This document shows, in pieces, positions 52,791 through 60,259 of a stretch of DNA of 64,000 bases (position 1 is its first letter; each line of letters opens with the position of its first letter). The translations under genes were made by a program, and so were the position numbers. The notes beneath the pieces are model-generated. The model saw only the letters and a list, made by a program, of their open reading frames with translations, ran no database searches and was not told the origin of the DNA. This DNA is from an uncultured Bacteroidales bacterium (GTDB taxonomy: Bacteria; Bacteroidota; Bacteroidia; Bacteroidales; UBA932): assembly GCA_944326245.1 (NCBI GenBank), contig CALVDF010000003.1, positions 1 to 64,000 on the forward strand, in the 5' to 3' direction.

Positions 52791-53357
52791 ATGAGCAGAA
52801 AATCATTGAAACTTACCGTGGTCCTGGCCGCATTGATGCTTTCGGTCCCGCTGATGGCCCAGACCGAAGGGCATGACTTCAGCAGTGTTACCCTCAACGG
52901 CCTTTCCATATATGAACCGCATACGAAGGCAGAGCTATTCTCGGTCTTTGGAGATCCGGACAGGACAGATGACGGGGTGTTCCTGTATGACCGTGTTTTG
53001 CCTGTATCCAGAGCCGCGGGTGCAGGAGGCCTGTCATCGGGATCCGAGGCCCGCAGGACCGTGACGGATGAGATAGGGTATTATGCGAAAGAAGATGGTA
53101 CCATCATGATAGACGTATTCTTTATCTATTCCGACCGGATAGCGGTCAACGGCTTCGTCCGCGTAGGAGATCCAGTGAGCAAGGTGTACGAGATGGGCGG
53201 CACAACCCAGGAATGTACGTGGAGAGACGGATCAAAGTATGTATACTGGGCCCCTGAAGGCAGTCCTGACGATCCCTTCATAGAGTGGGGCTGCCATCCG
53301 TACTTCAACTACGACAGTGACGGGATAATCACCTCGATAAAATACTATTACGACTGA
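52791..53357 (+). CDS. exported protein of unknown function
   Basis: 188-residue protein with a signal peptide (about 1-24, ending PLMAQ). The mature part has LSIYEPHTKAELFSVFGDPDR near the start, then VFFIYSDRIAVNGFVRVGDPVSKVYEMGG, and ends HPYFNYDSDGIITSIKYYYD. The two halves around 'VFGDP' and 'RVGDPVSKV' are reminiscent of SmpA/BamE-type folds (a helix after a G-D-P turn), but I do not recognise a family. It lies 84 bp after the TonB-like gene, GC-rich again, so it may be separate from the cassette. Confidence 0.6.
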   Translation: MSRKSLKLTVVLAALMLSVPLMAQTEGHDFSSVTLNGLSIYEPHTKAELFSVFGDPDRTDDGVFLYDRVLPVSRAAGAGGLSSGSEARRTVTDEIGYYAKEDGTIMIDVFFIYSDRIAVNGFVRVGDPVSKVYEMGGTTQECTWRDGSKYVYWAPEGSPDDPFIEWGCHPYFNYDSDGIITSIKYYYD

Positions 53358-54159
53358 AGATACCGTCAGGCATCCGATTGTCCAGACAGCGGAGCCGTGC
53401 CAAATGTCGGTGCGGAATCCTCGGAGGACTGCAAACCGGGGTTGAACCTAGGAGCATCGCTTGGTATGCGCCTTGCGCCGCCTTTCCATGCCCACAGGGG
53501 GAAGTGTACCGGAAATGCGGGAAACCGGTTCACTTTCCCCTCCGGTTTGCGTAGGTGAACCCTTTCGCGCATTTCCGGTACACCTGCGGAAAGGGGAGGA
53601 CTGACAGGATGGCCTGCAGGGGTCTCTCGCTGGGGGTACCTCTCGCCATCGCCTGCACCGCCTGCGCAGGTGAACCCTATTCGGCCTTTTCGGTACACCT
53701 GCGGAAGAGGGAGGGCCGCATGTATGCCCTGTTGGTGTTTTGCGGCAGATGACGTTTGGGAAGGGAAAACATTCGGGGAATGGCAGGATGGCTGGTGTCG
53801 TCTGCGACGGTTGGCGGGTAATAATAGGGATGACTCTTCGAGTGAAAAGTTTGAGTGGGAATATTCTCAGGGTGCAAGATGACTTTTAAGTGCCTGATAA
53901 TCAAGAGTGGCTTGCCCCAAACGGGGCGTTTGAAACCTGCGTTTGGGGCGCTGGCGAAGTGCTATGTGCTGATTGATAGTGCGATAGGTTTTTCAAATGC
54001 CCCGGCGGGATTGTAAAACAGTGAAACAGTGAAACAGTGCATGGGGGTGCCTGTCGCGGGGTCTTGTGGGTATTGACGGATGCAGGTGACGGTGACGGTT
54101 TCGGTGTGTCCTATCTTCTGTCGGGAAGGAAGAGGCGGATGCCCGATGAGAATGGGATG
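53358..54159. other. gene-free stretch with REP-like palindromes
   Basis: No reading frame here shows protein-like composition or a recognisable motif. The content is three palindromic repeats at 53497-53703, an isolated perfect stem-loop GCCCCAAACG/CGTTTGGGGC (53914-53923 and 53940-53949), and an 8-bp triplet repeat AAACAGTG at about 54016-54039. No T tract follows the 53914 stem. Confidence 0.6.
53497..53703. repeat. three REP-like palindromic elements, core GTGAACC...GGTACAC
   Basis: Two 39-bp copies (53550-53588 and 53665-53703) begin CGYAGGTGAACC and end GGTACACCTGCG. Each is a near-perfect hairpin and both are in the same orientation. A third, inverted relative to them (about 53497-53540), keeps GTGTACC...GGTTCAC but has a different outer stem (GGGGGAAG/CTTTCCCC). 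Pairs one and two could also fold on each other. They differ in sequence from the arms around the RAYT. Confidence 0.68.
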
Positions 54160-54195
54160 AAAAAAGGCAGCCGGGGAAATTTCCGCCGACTGCCT
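54160..54195 (-). terminator. intrinsic terminator of the lipoprotein gene at 54218
   Basis: On the minus strand AGGCAG...CTGCCT forms a stem with extra pairing inside (CGG/CCG), followed by TTTTTT. It lies 23 bp past the stop codon. Confidence 0.75.
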
Positions 54196-54217
54196 GCTGA
54201 TATCATATCATGTTCAG

Positions 54218-55342
54218 TTAAAATCCGAAGTCAATCTCGCATACCTGTGTCGATGCGACGGATGTCAGGGTGCCGGTGTTGACATCGACTGCTACGGCGA
54301 ATGCTGTGAATTCCATTACTTCCCCTACCTGGATAGGGTCAGATGTTGCAGGGCCGATGAATGCCGTGTCCATCATGTAATCGTAGATGGACATTCCGAA
54401 GGCTGACACCATGTACAGGACTTCGTCCAGCATTTCCTGGTATGCCTGTGTTATTTCCTCAGGTGTGCCTGTGCTGTTGTAGATGTCCATGAGGTAGTAG
54501 ACATCGTCGCGGCTTGGTACGGCAGATATTGTCGCATAGGGGAATTCCTGGGTGACACTGAGTTCAAATGTCACGTCTGTATCTTCTACAGGCATGGTGG
54601 ATGTCTCGGCGTAATACATGCCTGTAAGGATGCGGCCTGTGGAGTCCATGCCGTATGCATAGACAACATATTCAGAGTCAGGAGAGAGGTCTTTGACGGA
54701 AGCTTCTGTTTTGCCTTTTTTAAGGATGCTTGCTTTCAGGAAGTCCTCGTAAGGTATGCCGCGTTCTTCGGCCATGTCCTGGAAGTACTTTATATCGTAC
54801 TGCATGTATTCTTCGTAGGAACTGAAGGAGTTCCATGTCGCTTTGTCCGTGAGCATGGTGACGTATGTAAGTTCGTCATCGGGGGGAGTTACGGTCCAGA
54901 ATACTTCTCCAGTGGTGTTGGGCCCTGTGGCAATGGCGAAGTGGCCGTATGTACGCGCTGTTTCCTGTGTGATGGTAAAGTCCAGTTTCTCATCACCATA
55001 GGTAAGGGTAATAACGGCTTCTCTGGTGAGGGTGGTGTCTGTGTTTTCAGCTGTCATAAAGCTCACTATTCCGTATGATCCTGTTTCATTGACGTCATAT
55101 ATCCAGTCTGCGTCAGGGGTTACGGTAGCTTTGACCGACTTTTCGGGGGATGGGTTCTCGATGCTGTAGAGGATTTCGTGTGCTGCGCTTTCAGGACCTA
55201 CAGTCATGTGGAGGTCTGAGGCCGGGGCAAATCCGGATGTTTCAGGGGTTGTCGTATTCTGTGTGTCACAGGAGTTGATAGAAAGGACTGCGGAGGCGAT
55301 GAGTGCGCCGATTGCAGCTGCATAGGTAATTTGTCTTTTCAT
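54218..55342 (-). CDS. exported lipoprotein, paralogue of 57260-58864
   Basis: About 374-residue lipoprotein; start MKRQITYAAA, lipobox LSINSC, Cys about 25. Residues about 30-140 look like a BACON/Ig-like beta domain (ADWIYDVNETGSYGIVSF, LTYGDEKLDFTITQET). The remainder repeats a fibronectin-like unit (LTYVTMLTDKATWNSFSSYEEY, SPDSEYVVYAYGMDSTG, VPSRDDVYYLMD), also present in the second lipoprotein. The role is unknown; surface binding of glycan or protein is plausible. The upstream promoter (55375-55406) and palindrome (55421-55440) suggest control by the TPR-AraC protein encoded just upstream. A start 63 bp further upstream is rejected, since it lies before the -7 box. Confidence 0.75.
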   Translation of the reverse strand: MKRQITYAAAIGALIASAVLSINSCDTQNTTTPETSGFAPASDLHMTVGPESAAHEILYSIENPSPEKSVKATVTPDADWIYDVNETGSYGIVSFMTAENTDTTLTREAVITLTYGDEKLDFTITQETARTYGHFAIATGPNTTGEVFWTVTPPDDELTYVTMLTDKATWNSFSSYEEYMQYDIKYFQDMAEERGIPYEDFLKASILKKGKTEASVKDLSPDSEYVVYAYGMDSTGRILTGMYYAETSTMPVEDTDVTFELSVTQEFPYATISAVPSRDDVYYLMDIYNSTGTPEEITQAYQEMLDEVLYMVSAFGMSIYDYMMDTAFIGPATSDPIQVGEVMEFTAFAVAVDVNTGTLTSVASTQVCEIDFGF

Positions 55343-55374
55343 GTTGTGTGCAGGTGTAATTGTTTTATTGAAGA

Positions 55375-55406
55375 CAAAACTACCTGAGCTGCAGTAAAGA
55401 TGCAAT
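55375..55406 (-). promoter_or_regulatory. promoter of the lipoprotein gene at 54218
   Basis: Minus strand: ATTG (55406-55403), 20 nt, then TAGTTTTG (55382-55375), matching TAnnTTTG exactly in the -7 box and three of four bases at -33. Confidence 0.62.
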
Positions 55407-55417
55407 TCGGAATGATC

Positions 55418-57169
55418 TCAATTCGACAATTTTGCCGAATCGTCATCATTATTGTCCTCTTCGGTCTTGTGGCTGCTGTTCATTGCCCTGACCTCTTTCA
55501 TGTATTTCCCTGCCGTTACTCCTGTCTCTTTCTGGAATGACCTGTAGAATACGGAGGTGGAGCTGTATCCAAGGTCATCGGCAAGCTGTTTGAGGGGGAT
55601 GTAGACGGACGTGTCCGCCATTATTCTTGTGGCTTCGATTATCCTCCAGGTGTTGAGATAGTCGCTGAAGGACTTGCCGGACATGTTGTTTATAGCTCTG
55701 GAGAGGTATGTGCGGTTGGTGCCCAGCATTTCCGCCAGCGAGTCCCTTGTCAGGGATTTCATCCGGTATACTTTCTGTTCCTGCATCATGTTCTCCACCC
55801 GCTCGAAGAGAGCCAGGTCTGTGTCGTTCTGTATGGGTTTTTCGGCTGTTTCCAGTGCTTTGGCCTTTTCCTTCTCCTTTTGGAACTGTTCCGCGTATTT
55901 CTGGTATTTTTCTACCAGCAGCCTGTAGGTGTTGCGTTGCCTGCGGTACAGGATAAGGAGAAAAATGCAGATTACGGCCACAAGTGTCAGTATGGCGATA
56001 TTGATCTGCATCCTCTGTCTGGACCGCAGGTACTGGAGTTCCGTGGCTTGTGCCTTGTTTTCGAACTCCACTCTCTGCATGGACATGAGCAGGGAATTGA
56101 ACTCCCTTTCTCTCTGGAGGTTGGAGACACTGTCCAGGTATGCCCTGTAGCTTGCTGCCAGAGCGGCGAGCCGCGTATTGTTGTGCGATTGTATGGCGTT
56201 GTCTATCAATGCGGACAGGAGCTCTTTCCGGCATTCATGGTTGTTGTTCAGATATGATATGTCAAGTCCTTTCTGCAGTATGGTTTCGGCCTTGCCGTAG
56301 TTGCCGGCTTTCTGGAGCATCCTGCCGTAGTCCAGACAGATCATGGTCTTTATGCCTGCGTCAGAGTATCCGGCATATTCGAGGGCCTTGTTGTAGTAGG
56401 CGGATGCCTGGCTGTAGTTGGAACCGGATGTCCATACGTCACCGTATATCTTGTATATCAGCGGATATAAAGTTATGAACCCGCCTTTTGACGCGAATGT
56501 GGCCGCCGAATCGATATAGCTGAGTGCGGCCGGTTCGTTGCCGGCGATGTGGTGCATCATTGCCATCATCATGTCGGCTGAGCATACATCTTCCATGGCC
56601 ATGTTTTCCCTGTGGGCCAGGCTGTGGGCCTCTTCGGCGTATTTCATGCCGTTGGCATCGGAGCGGATGTAGAATATGTATATGATATCCAGGAGTATGG
56701 CCAGCTGCTTGCTGACGTCTCCAGAGGCTTCGGCATAGCTGTACGCCCGGTTGTAGTATTCCATGGCCTTCGTATAGTTGAGCTCGGCCTTGATGGTGTA
56801 TCCGCCGCAGACACTCCAGTACAGGTACTTGAGAATGTTGTCATCCTGCATGCCGATATCCTTCCGCATGCGGTCCAGATAAGCTGCGGTCGAGTCTGTC
56901 TCTTCCATGAAGAGCCATGCCTGGGCCATGTATGTGCCGCAATACAGGGCTGTAAGTGTGTCGTTGCGTTCCAGGGATCTTCTCAGCAGTGGTCTGGTAT
57001 ATTCTATGAGAGCGCTGTCCTGGCCGGCAGTATTGAAGTCTCTCCATGCCTGTTTATAGGATTCAAGTTCTGAAGAGTCGTGGTTGCGGTTGTAAAAGCC
57101 TGACCCGTAGCATGATGACAGTAGTAAGCCAAGTATGGTGAGTATGATTGGACTGTATAGTTTCTTCAT
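55418..57169 (-). CDS. TPR-containing membrane regulator with AraC-type DNA-binding domain
   Basis: 583-residue protein. The signal/lipobox is LLLSSC (Cys about 20), TPR units cover about 35-360 (AMEYYNRAYSYAEASGDV, ASAYYNKALEYAGY), and one membrane helix is at about 393-413 (INIAILTLVAVICIFLLILY). A coiled linker leads to an AraC-type pair of HTHs at about 475-570 (LTRDSLAEMLGTNRTYLSRAINNMSG, LADDLGYSSTSVFYRSFQKETGVTAGKY). An envelope sensor directly joined to an AraC activator is inferred. The palindrome at 55421-55440 overlaps its last codons and serves the next gene. Its own -7 box is TATATTTG at 57192-57199. Confidence 0.85.
   Translation of the reverse strand: MKKLYSPIILTILGLLLSSCYGSGFYNRNHDSSELESYKQAWRDFNTAGQDSALIEYTRPLLRRSLERNDTLTALYCGTYMAQAWLFMEETDSTAAYLDRMRKDIGMQDDNILKYLYWSVCGGYTIKAELNYTKAMEYYNRAYSYAEASGDVSKQLAILLDIIYIFYIRSDANGMKYAEEAHSLAHRENMAMEDVCSADMMMAMMHHIAGNEPAALSYIDSAATFASKGGFITLYPLIYKIYGDVWTSGSNYSQASAYYNKALEYAGYSDAGIKTMICLDYGRMLQKAGNYGKAETILQKGLDISYLNNNHECRKELLSALIDNAIQSHNNTRLAALAASYRAYLDSVSNLQREREFNSLLMSMQRVEFENKAQATELQYLRSRQRMQINIAILTLVAVICIFLLILYRRQRNTYRLLVEKYQKYAEQFQKEKEKAKALETAEKPIQNDTDLALFERVENMMQEQKVYRMKSLTRDSLAEMLGTNRTYLSRAINNMSGKSFSDYLNTWRIIEATRIMADTSVYIPLKQLADDLGYSSTSVFYRSFQKETGVTAGKYMKEVRAMNSSHKTEEDNNDDDSAKLSN
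55421..55440. promoter_or_regulatory. 20-bp palindromic candidate operator, copy 1
   Basis: ATTCGACAATTTTGCCGAAT, palindromic at 18 of 20 positions. It is centred 48.5 nt upstream of the -7 box of the lipoprotein gene at 54218. It matches the palindrome at 58946 at 16 of 20 positions, with the same spacing to that promoter. Confidence 0.68.
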
Positions 57170-57191
57170 TTTGCAGTAAGTATATCTCCTG

Positions 57192-57199
57192 CAAATATA
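57192..57199 (-). promoter_or_regulatory. -7 box of the TPR-AraC regulator gene
   Basis: TATATTTG on the minus strand (plus CAAATATA), 23 bp before the ATG at 57169 and directly after the terminator of the upstream gene. Confidence 0.55.
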
Positions 57200-57233
57200 A
57201 AAAAAAAGGGGGCAGCTGTTGTTCTCTGCCCCC
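57200..57233 (-). terminator. intrinsic terminator of the lipoprotein gene at 57260
   Basis: Minus strand: GGGGGCAG, a 10-nt loop, CTGCCCCC, then nine T residues. A textbook intrinsic terminator 26 bp after the stop codon. Confidence 0.9.
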
Positions 57234-57259
57234 GACTGTATATGAAAATCTACTATTAT

Positions 57260-58864
57260 TTAGTCCGCATAACGGTCGCTGAGTTCTACATGACCTGTCC
57301 ATGAACCGGAGAATATTCTGGGTGTCGGCCTGTCGTCTTCAAGGCTGAATTCGAAGGTATATGTGCCGTCTCCATGGTTTGTAACAGTGATGGTGCCTCC
57401 TGTTGCAGGTGCTTTGGACTGAGGTTTGCCGTCTGCATCCCAATTGCCCTTGTACCATGTATAGAGGTATCCGTAGAAGTACTCGCCTGCAAGGAATTCT
57501 CCCGGCATAGGGTCGGAACTGTTTGCAGCCACTTTATAAGTTCCGGATACTATTCCGTCGTCATAGTTGGTGCTGTTGACAACCAGCTCGATGTCGAGTT
57601 CGTCGCATGAAACACCGTCTTCCGGTTTGATCTTGATCTGCCAGTTGTATCCGCCAGTCTGGTAGTAGTCCCTGTAGCATACGGCTGTACCGATTGCTGA
57701 GCTCAGGTCGAGGGTATAGTCCTCCTTGAGGGTTGACTCCCAGTCGCCTACTTCTTCAGTGGTGGTGAACTCCTTGAGCGTAGGAAGTGAATTGAATACA
57801 CCGGAAACAGAGTCGATGGCTATAGCGTATGCGGTGTAGTCTGTAGTGGCTACGAGCTCGTCAATGAGTTCGTTTGCAACGGGGCCTTTGGAGGCGATCC
57901 AGCTGACTATGGTTGCAATGTCTACTCCGGCTGCACCGTATGACAGGAACTCGGAGATGAGACCGCTGACATAGATCTGGTATTTTTCCATGATATCCTG
58001 CTGTGAATGTCCTTTGCCTTCAGTTACGGCAAACATATAGTAAATGTCGTTGCGGGAAGGAGTAATGTTCAGGGTTACATTGTTGAATGAAGGAGTACAT
58101 TCTATGTCGAATGTTGCATCTATCATCTCGATGGGATCTGTCTTGAACGTTTCCGAAACGACATCGGACAGGACTTCCTGCTGGGGATTCATTCCCAATG
58201 CGTATACAACGTACTCTTTATCAGGGGTTAGGGCTGAAACAGATATGTCTGTGGCATCGCCTGTCGTCAGGATGGTGTATTCGAGGTATTCTTCCAGAGT
58301 CATGGACTGTGCCGATGCATTCTGCTCCAGAACTTCAAGGTTGTAGGCAAGATACTCTTCGAAGGTGGGGAAGGAATCCCATGTAGCCTTGTCTACGATC
58401 ATGTTGAGGTAGGTCATCTCCTTGTCTTTTGCAGTGATGTCCCACTTGGCGGATACATAGTCTACATCGTGTATGGTGATGGTAAAGGGAGGAATGTATT
58501 CACCTTTGTTCTGGTGTACTGTAATGTCTATTGTGAGATTTTCGTAAGCAAGGTTGATGGTGGCTTCACGGGGTTCTTCCACTTCACTGAGTGCCACGTT
58601 GAAACGGACTACGCCGTATTCCTGCGCACTGAGATCGGTTATCCAGTCAATGCCATCCTGCAGTTTTGCGGTGACTGCACCGGTGGGGGTAGGATTGACG
58701 ATTTCATACTTGAATTCGCATGCTCCTCCCTCCTTGTTTACGTTGATAGTAGTTTCACTGAGAGGGTTAAACTCTGTCTTCTGCTCATCTACTTTAGTAG
58801 GTTTACATGCAGAAAACATTACTGCTGATGCCAGGAGGGCGGTCAAAAAAAGTTTTTTCTTCAT
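57260..58864 (-). CDS. exported lipoprotein with repeated Ig/Fn-like domains
   Basis: About 534-residue lipoprotein: start MKKKLFLTA, lipobox VMFSAC (Cys about 20). A BACON-like domain at about 35-125 (GGACEFKYEIVNPTPTG, IDWITDLSAQEYGVVRFNV) is followed by the same unit as in 54218-55342 (MTYLNMIVDKATWDSFPTFEEYLAYNLE, LTPDKEYVVYALGMNPQQ, PSRNDIYYMFAV). A C-terminal beta domain at about 390-534 (GGTITVTNHGDGTYTFEFSLEDD) is absent from the shorter paralogue. Surface location and ligand binding are inferred. It ends in a strong terminator and begins behind the promoter at 58900-58931 with the palindrome at 58946-58965. Confidence 0.77.
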   Translation of the reverse strand: MKKKLFLTALLASAVMFSACKPTKVDEQKTEFNPLSETTINVNKEGGACEFKYEIVNPTPTGAVTAKLQDGIDWITDLSAQEYGVVRFNVALSEVEEPREATINLAYENLTIDITVHQNKGEYIPPFTITIHDVDYVSAKWDITAKDKEMTYLNMIVDKATWDSFPTFEEYLAYNLEVLEQNASAQSMTLEEYLEYTILTTGDATDISVSALTPDKEYVVYALGMNPQQEVLSDVVSETFKTDPIEMIDATFDIECTPSFNNVTLNITPSRNDIYYMFAVTEGKGHSQQDIMEKYQIYVSGLISEFLSYGAAGVDIATIVSWIASKGPVANELIDELVATTDYTAYAIAIDSVSGVFNSLPTLKEFTTTEEVGDWESTLKEDYTLDLSSAIGTAVCYRDYYQTGGYNWQIKIKPEDGVSCDELDIELVVNSTNYDDGIVSGTYKVAANSSDPMPGEFLAGEYFYGYLYTWYKGNWDADGKPQSKAPATGGTITVTNHGDGTYTFEFSLEDDRPTPRIFSGSWTGHVELSDRYAD

Positions 58865-58899
58865 AAGCGGTAAATTGAATTTGTAATTGTTGTTTGATG

Positions 58900-58931
58900 C
58901 AAATGTCAATTAATGCAAAGAAATTTGCAAA
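58900..58931 (-). promoter_or_regulatory. promoter of the lipoprotein gene at 57260
   Basis: Minus strand: TTTG (58931-58928), 20 nt, then GACATTTG (58907-58900), one base from TAnnTTTG. Confidence 0.62.
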
Positions 58932-58945
58932 TCGGTGTTGTTACT

Positions 58946-58965
58946 ATTTGTCAAAATTGACAAAT
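58946..58965. promoter_or_regulatory. 20-bp palindromic candidate operator, copy 2
   Basis: ATTTGTCAAAATTGACAAAT, 9-bp arms around AA. Its centre is 48.5 nt upstream of the -7 box of the minus-strand lipoprotein gene, and 41.5 nt upstream of the TACATTTG box (58997-59004) of the divergent regulator pseudogene, so it could serve both. Confidence 0.72.
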
Positions 58966-58996
58966 TGTCGGAACCTGAGCATAGGGATAATTGTTT

Positions 58997-59004
58997 TACA
59001 TTTG
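58997..59004 (+). promoter_or_regulatory. -7 box of the degraded regulator gene
   Basis: TACATTTG matches TAnnTTTG, 20 bp before the ATG at 59025. Confidence 0.5.
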
Positions 59005-59024
59005 CAGAATAAAAGAAGTTTCCG

Positions 59025-60145
59025 ATGAGTGGATTTAAAATGTATATAATTGCTGCTGTTCTGATTATGGTTCCAGCAGCAGTGTCGGCCCATGAGGATT
59101 ACGACGGGTTCCGCGAAAAGTATTCGGAACTTATGCGTCATGAAGATTTTGAAGGGGCCCTTGAGTGTGCAAAGCTGTTCTGTGAGGAATCTTCCGGCAC
59201 GGAAAATGAGCTGTTGGCATTGAGATGTGTCGGTCAGTCTGCCATGGCCGTGGACGAGTATGATACTGCGCGTGTCTATCTGCAGAAGGCTATGAAGCTG
59301 TGGAGCGAAACGGACAGTCTTGACAGGACAGCGGATGATTACGCGGGGATTATTACAGTGTATAATGCGATGGGCATATATTCCATCAATCTGGATATGG
59401 ACTACCGCAAGGCAGTGGAATATTTTCTTGCCGGACTGAGGTATGCCCAGGGACATTTATGCCTATGGACAGAAATCAGGGGACGCCTATATACTCGGGT
59501 CAGGTCCCGTCAAATATCTATTGTCTTGAGGCCCGCCTGTCCGAAGAAAGGGGAGACGGCCCTGCTGTTACGGAGGAATATTATGATAAGGCGCTGGAAA
59601 CGGCCCAGTCTGTAACCGACCGTCTGCATGTCCGGCTGTACTATGGAAAATATCTGGTTTCAGCCGGAAGATACGGGGAGGCCCTCAATGTCCTTGGCAG
59701 TGGACTCCGGCTTGCGGATGCCAGGAATATGCGCATCTACAAGTACCGATTCTACGGCCAGATGTCCGAAGCATACGAGGGGGTAGGGGATTATGTCCGG
59801 GCGCTGGATTACTACAGGAAGTTCCAGAAAGAGTACAATGATGTCTACAGCATCGAGAAGGAGAGAGCCATCAGCGAACTGTCGCGGAAATACGAGAATG
59901 AACAGCATGAACTGGAGATGATGAAAAAGAGCCGCGAGCTCAGGACGGTTCTGCTGTTTGCATCTCTGGAAAAGACAATGAAAGAGGGACGGGCATACCG
60001 CGAAGCGGGTCTTACGGGGGACCGGCTGGCAAAGCTGGCAGGAACCAACCGGACATACCTTTCCAAAGTGGTCAATGAAATGACCGGAATGACACCTGCG
60101 AAATACAGGGAAAAGATAATCTATCTGTCAAAGAAAAGCATATAA
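59025..60145 (+). pseudogene. frameshifted and truncated TPR/AraC regulator
   Basis: The first frame (signal peptide MYIIAAVLIMVPAAVSA, TPRs up to AVEYFLAGLRYAQ) loses coding sense near 59450. A second frame briefly continues TPR-like sequence (DIYAYGQKSGDAYILGSGP) and a third carries the rest (NIYCLEARLSEERGDGPAV to the end), so at least two shifts are needed. In the last frame LRTVLLFASLEK keeps only a stump of the membrane helix, and the DNA-binding part stops after one HTH (LAKLAGTNRTYLSKVVNEMTG), where the intact relative at 55418 has two. Total length corresponds to about 373 codons against 583. It is probably a decaying paralogue; sequencing error would explain the shifts but not the missing segments. 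Confidence 0.72.
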
Positions 60146-60165
60146 ACGGATTTCATTTTTCATTT

Positions 60166-60178
60166 CCGTCAATTTACG
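60166..60178. promoter_or_regulatory. degenerate candidate operator, copy 3
   Basis: CCGTCAATTTACG: the central GTCAATTT equals the gene-strand half of copy 2. The imperfect palindrome CGTCAATTTACG is centred 48.5 nt upstream of the -7 box at 60221. Only one half-site is well conserved, so this may be a weak or decaying site. Confidence 0.42.
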
Positions 60179-60196
60179 TTTTTGGAATATTTAAGG

Positions 60197-60228
60197 CTTG
60201 GTTTTCACGGTCCCAGGGGATAATTTTG
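60197..60228 (+). promoter_or_regulatory. promoter of the BACON lipoprotein gene
   Basis: CTTG (60197-60200), 20 nt, TAATTTTG (60221-60228): an exact -7 box with a near -33 box, 32 bp before the ATG at 60260. Confidence 0.6.
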
Positions 60229-60259
60229 CGGAAAAGATTAACTCTAAAACTATTTTATC

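Noticed and set aside
53366-53882. Small proteins in the repeat region (for example 53670-53882)
   Set aside because: The frames run through the palindromic repeats. Their residues are simply the repeat translated, and no ribosome binding region or family motif is present.
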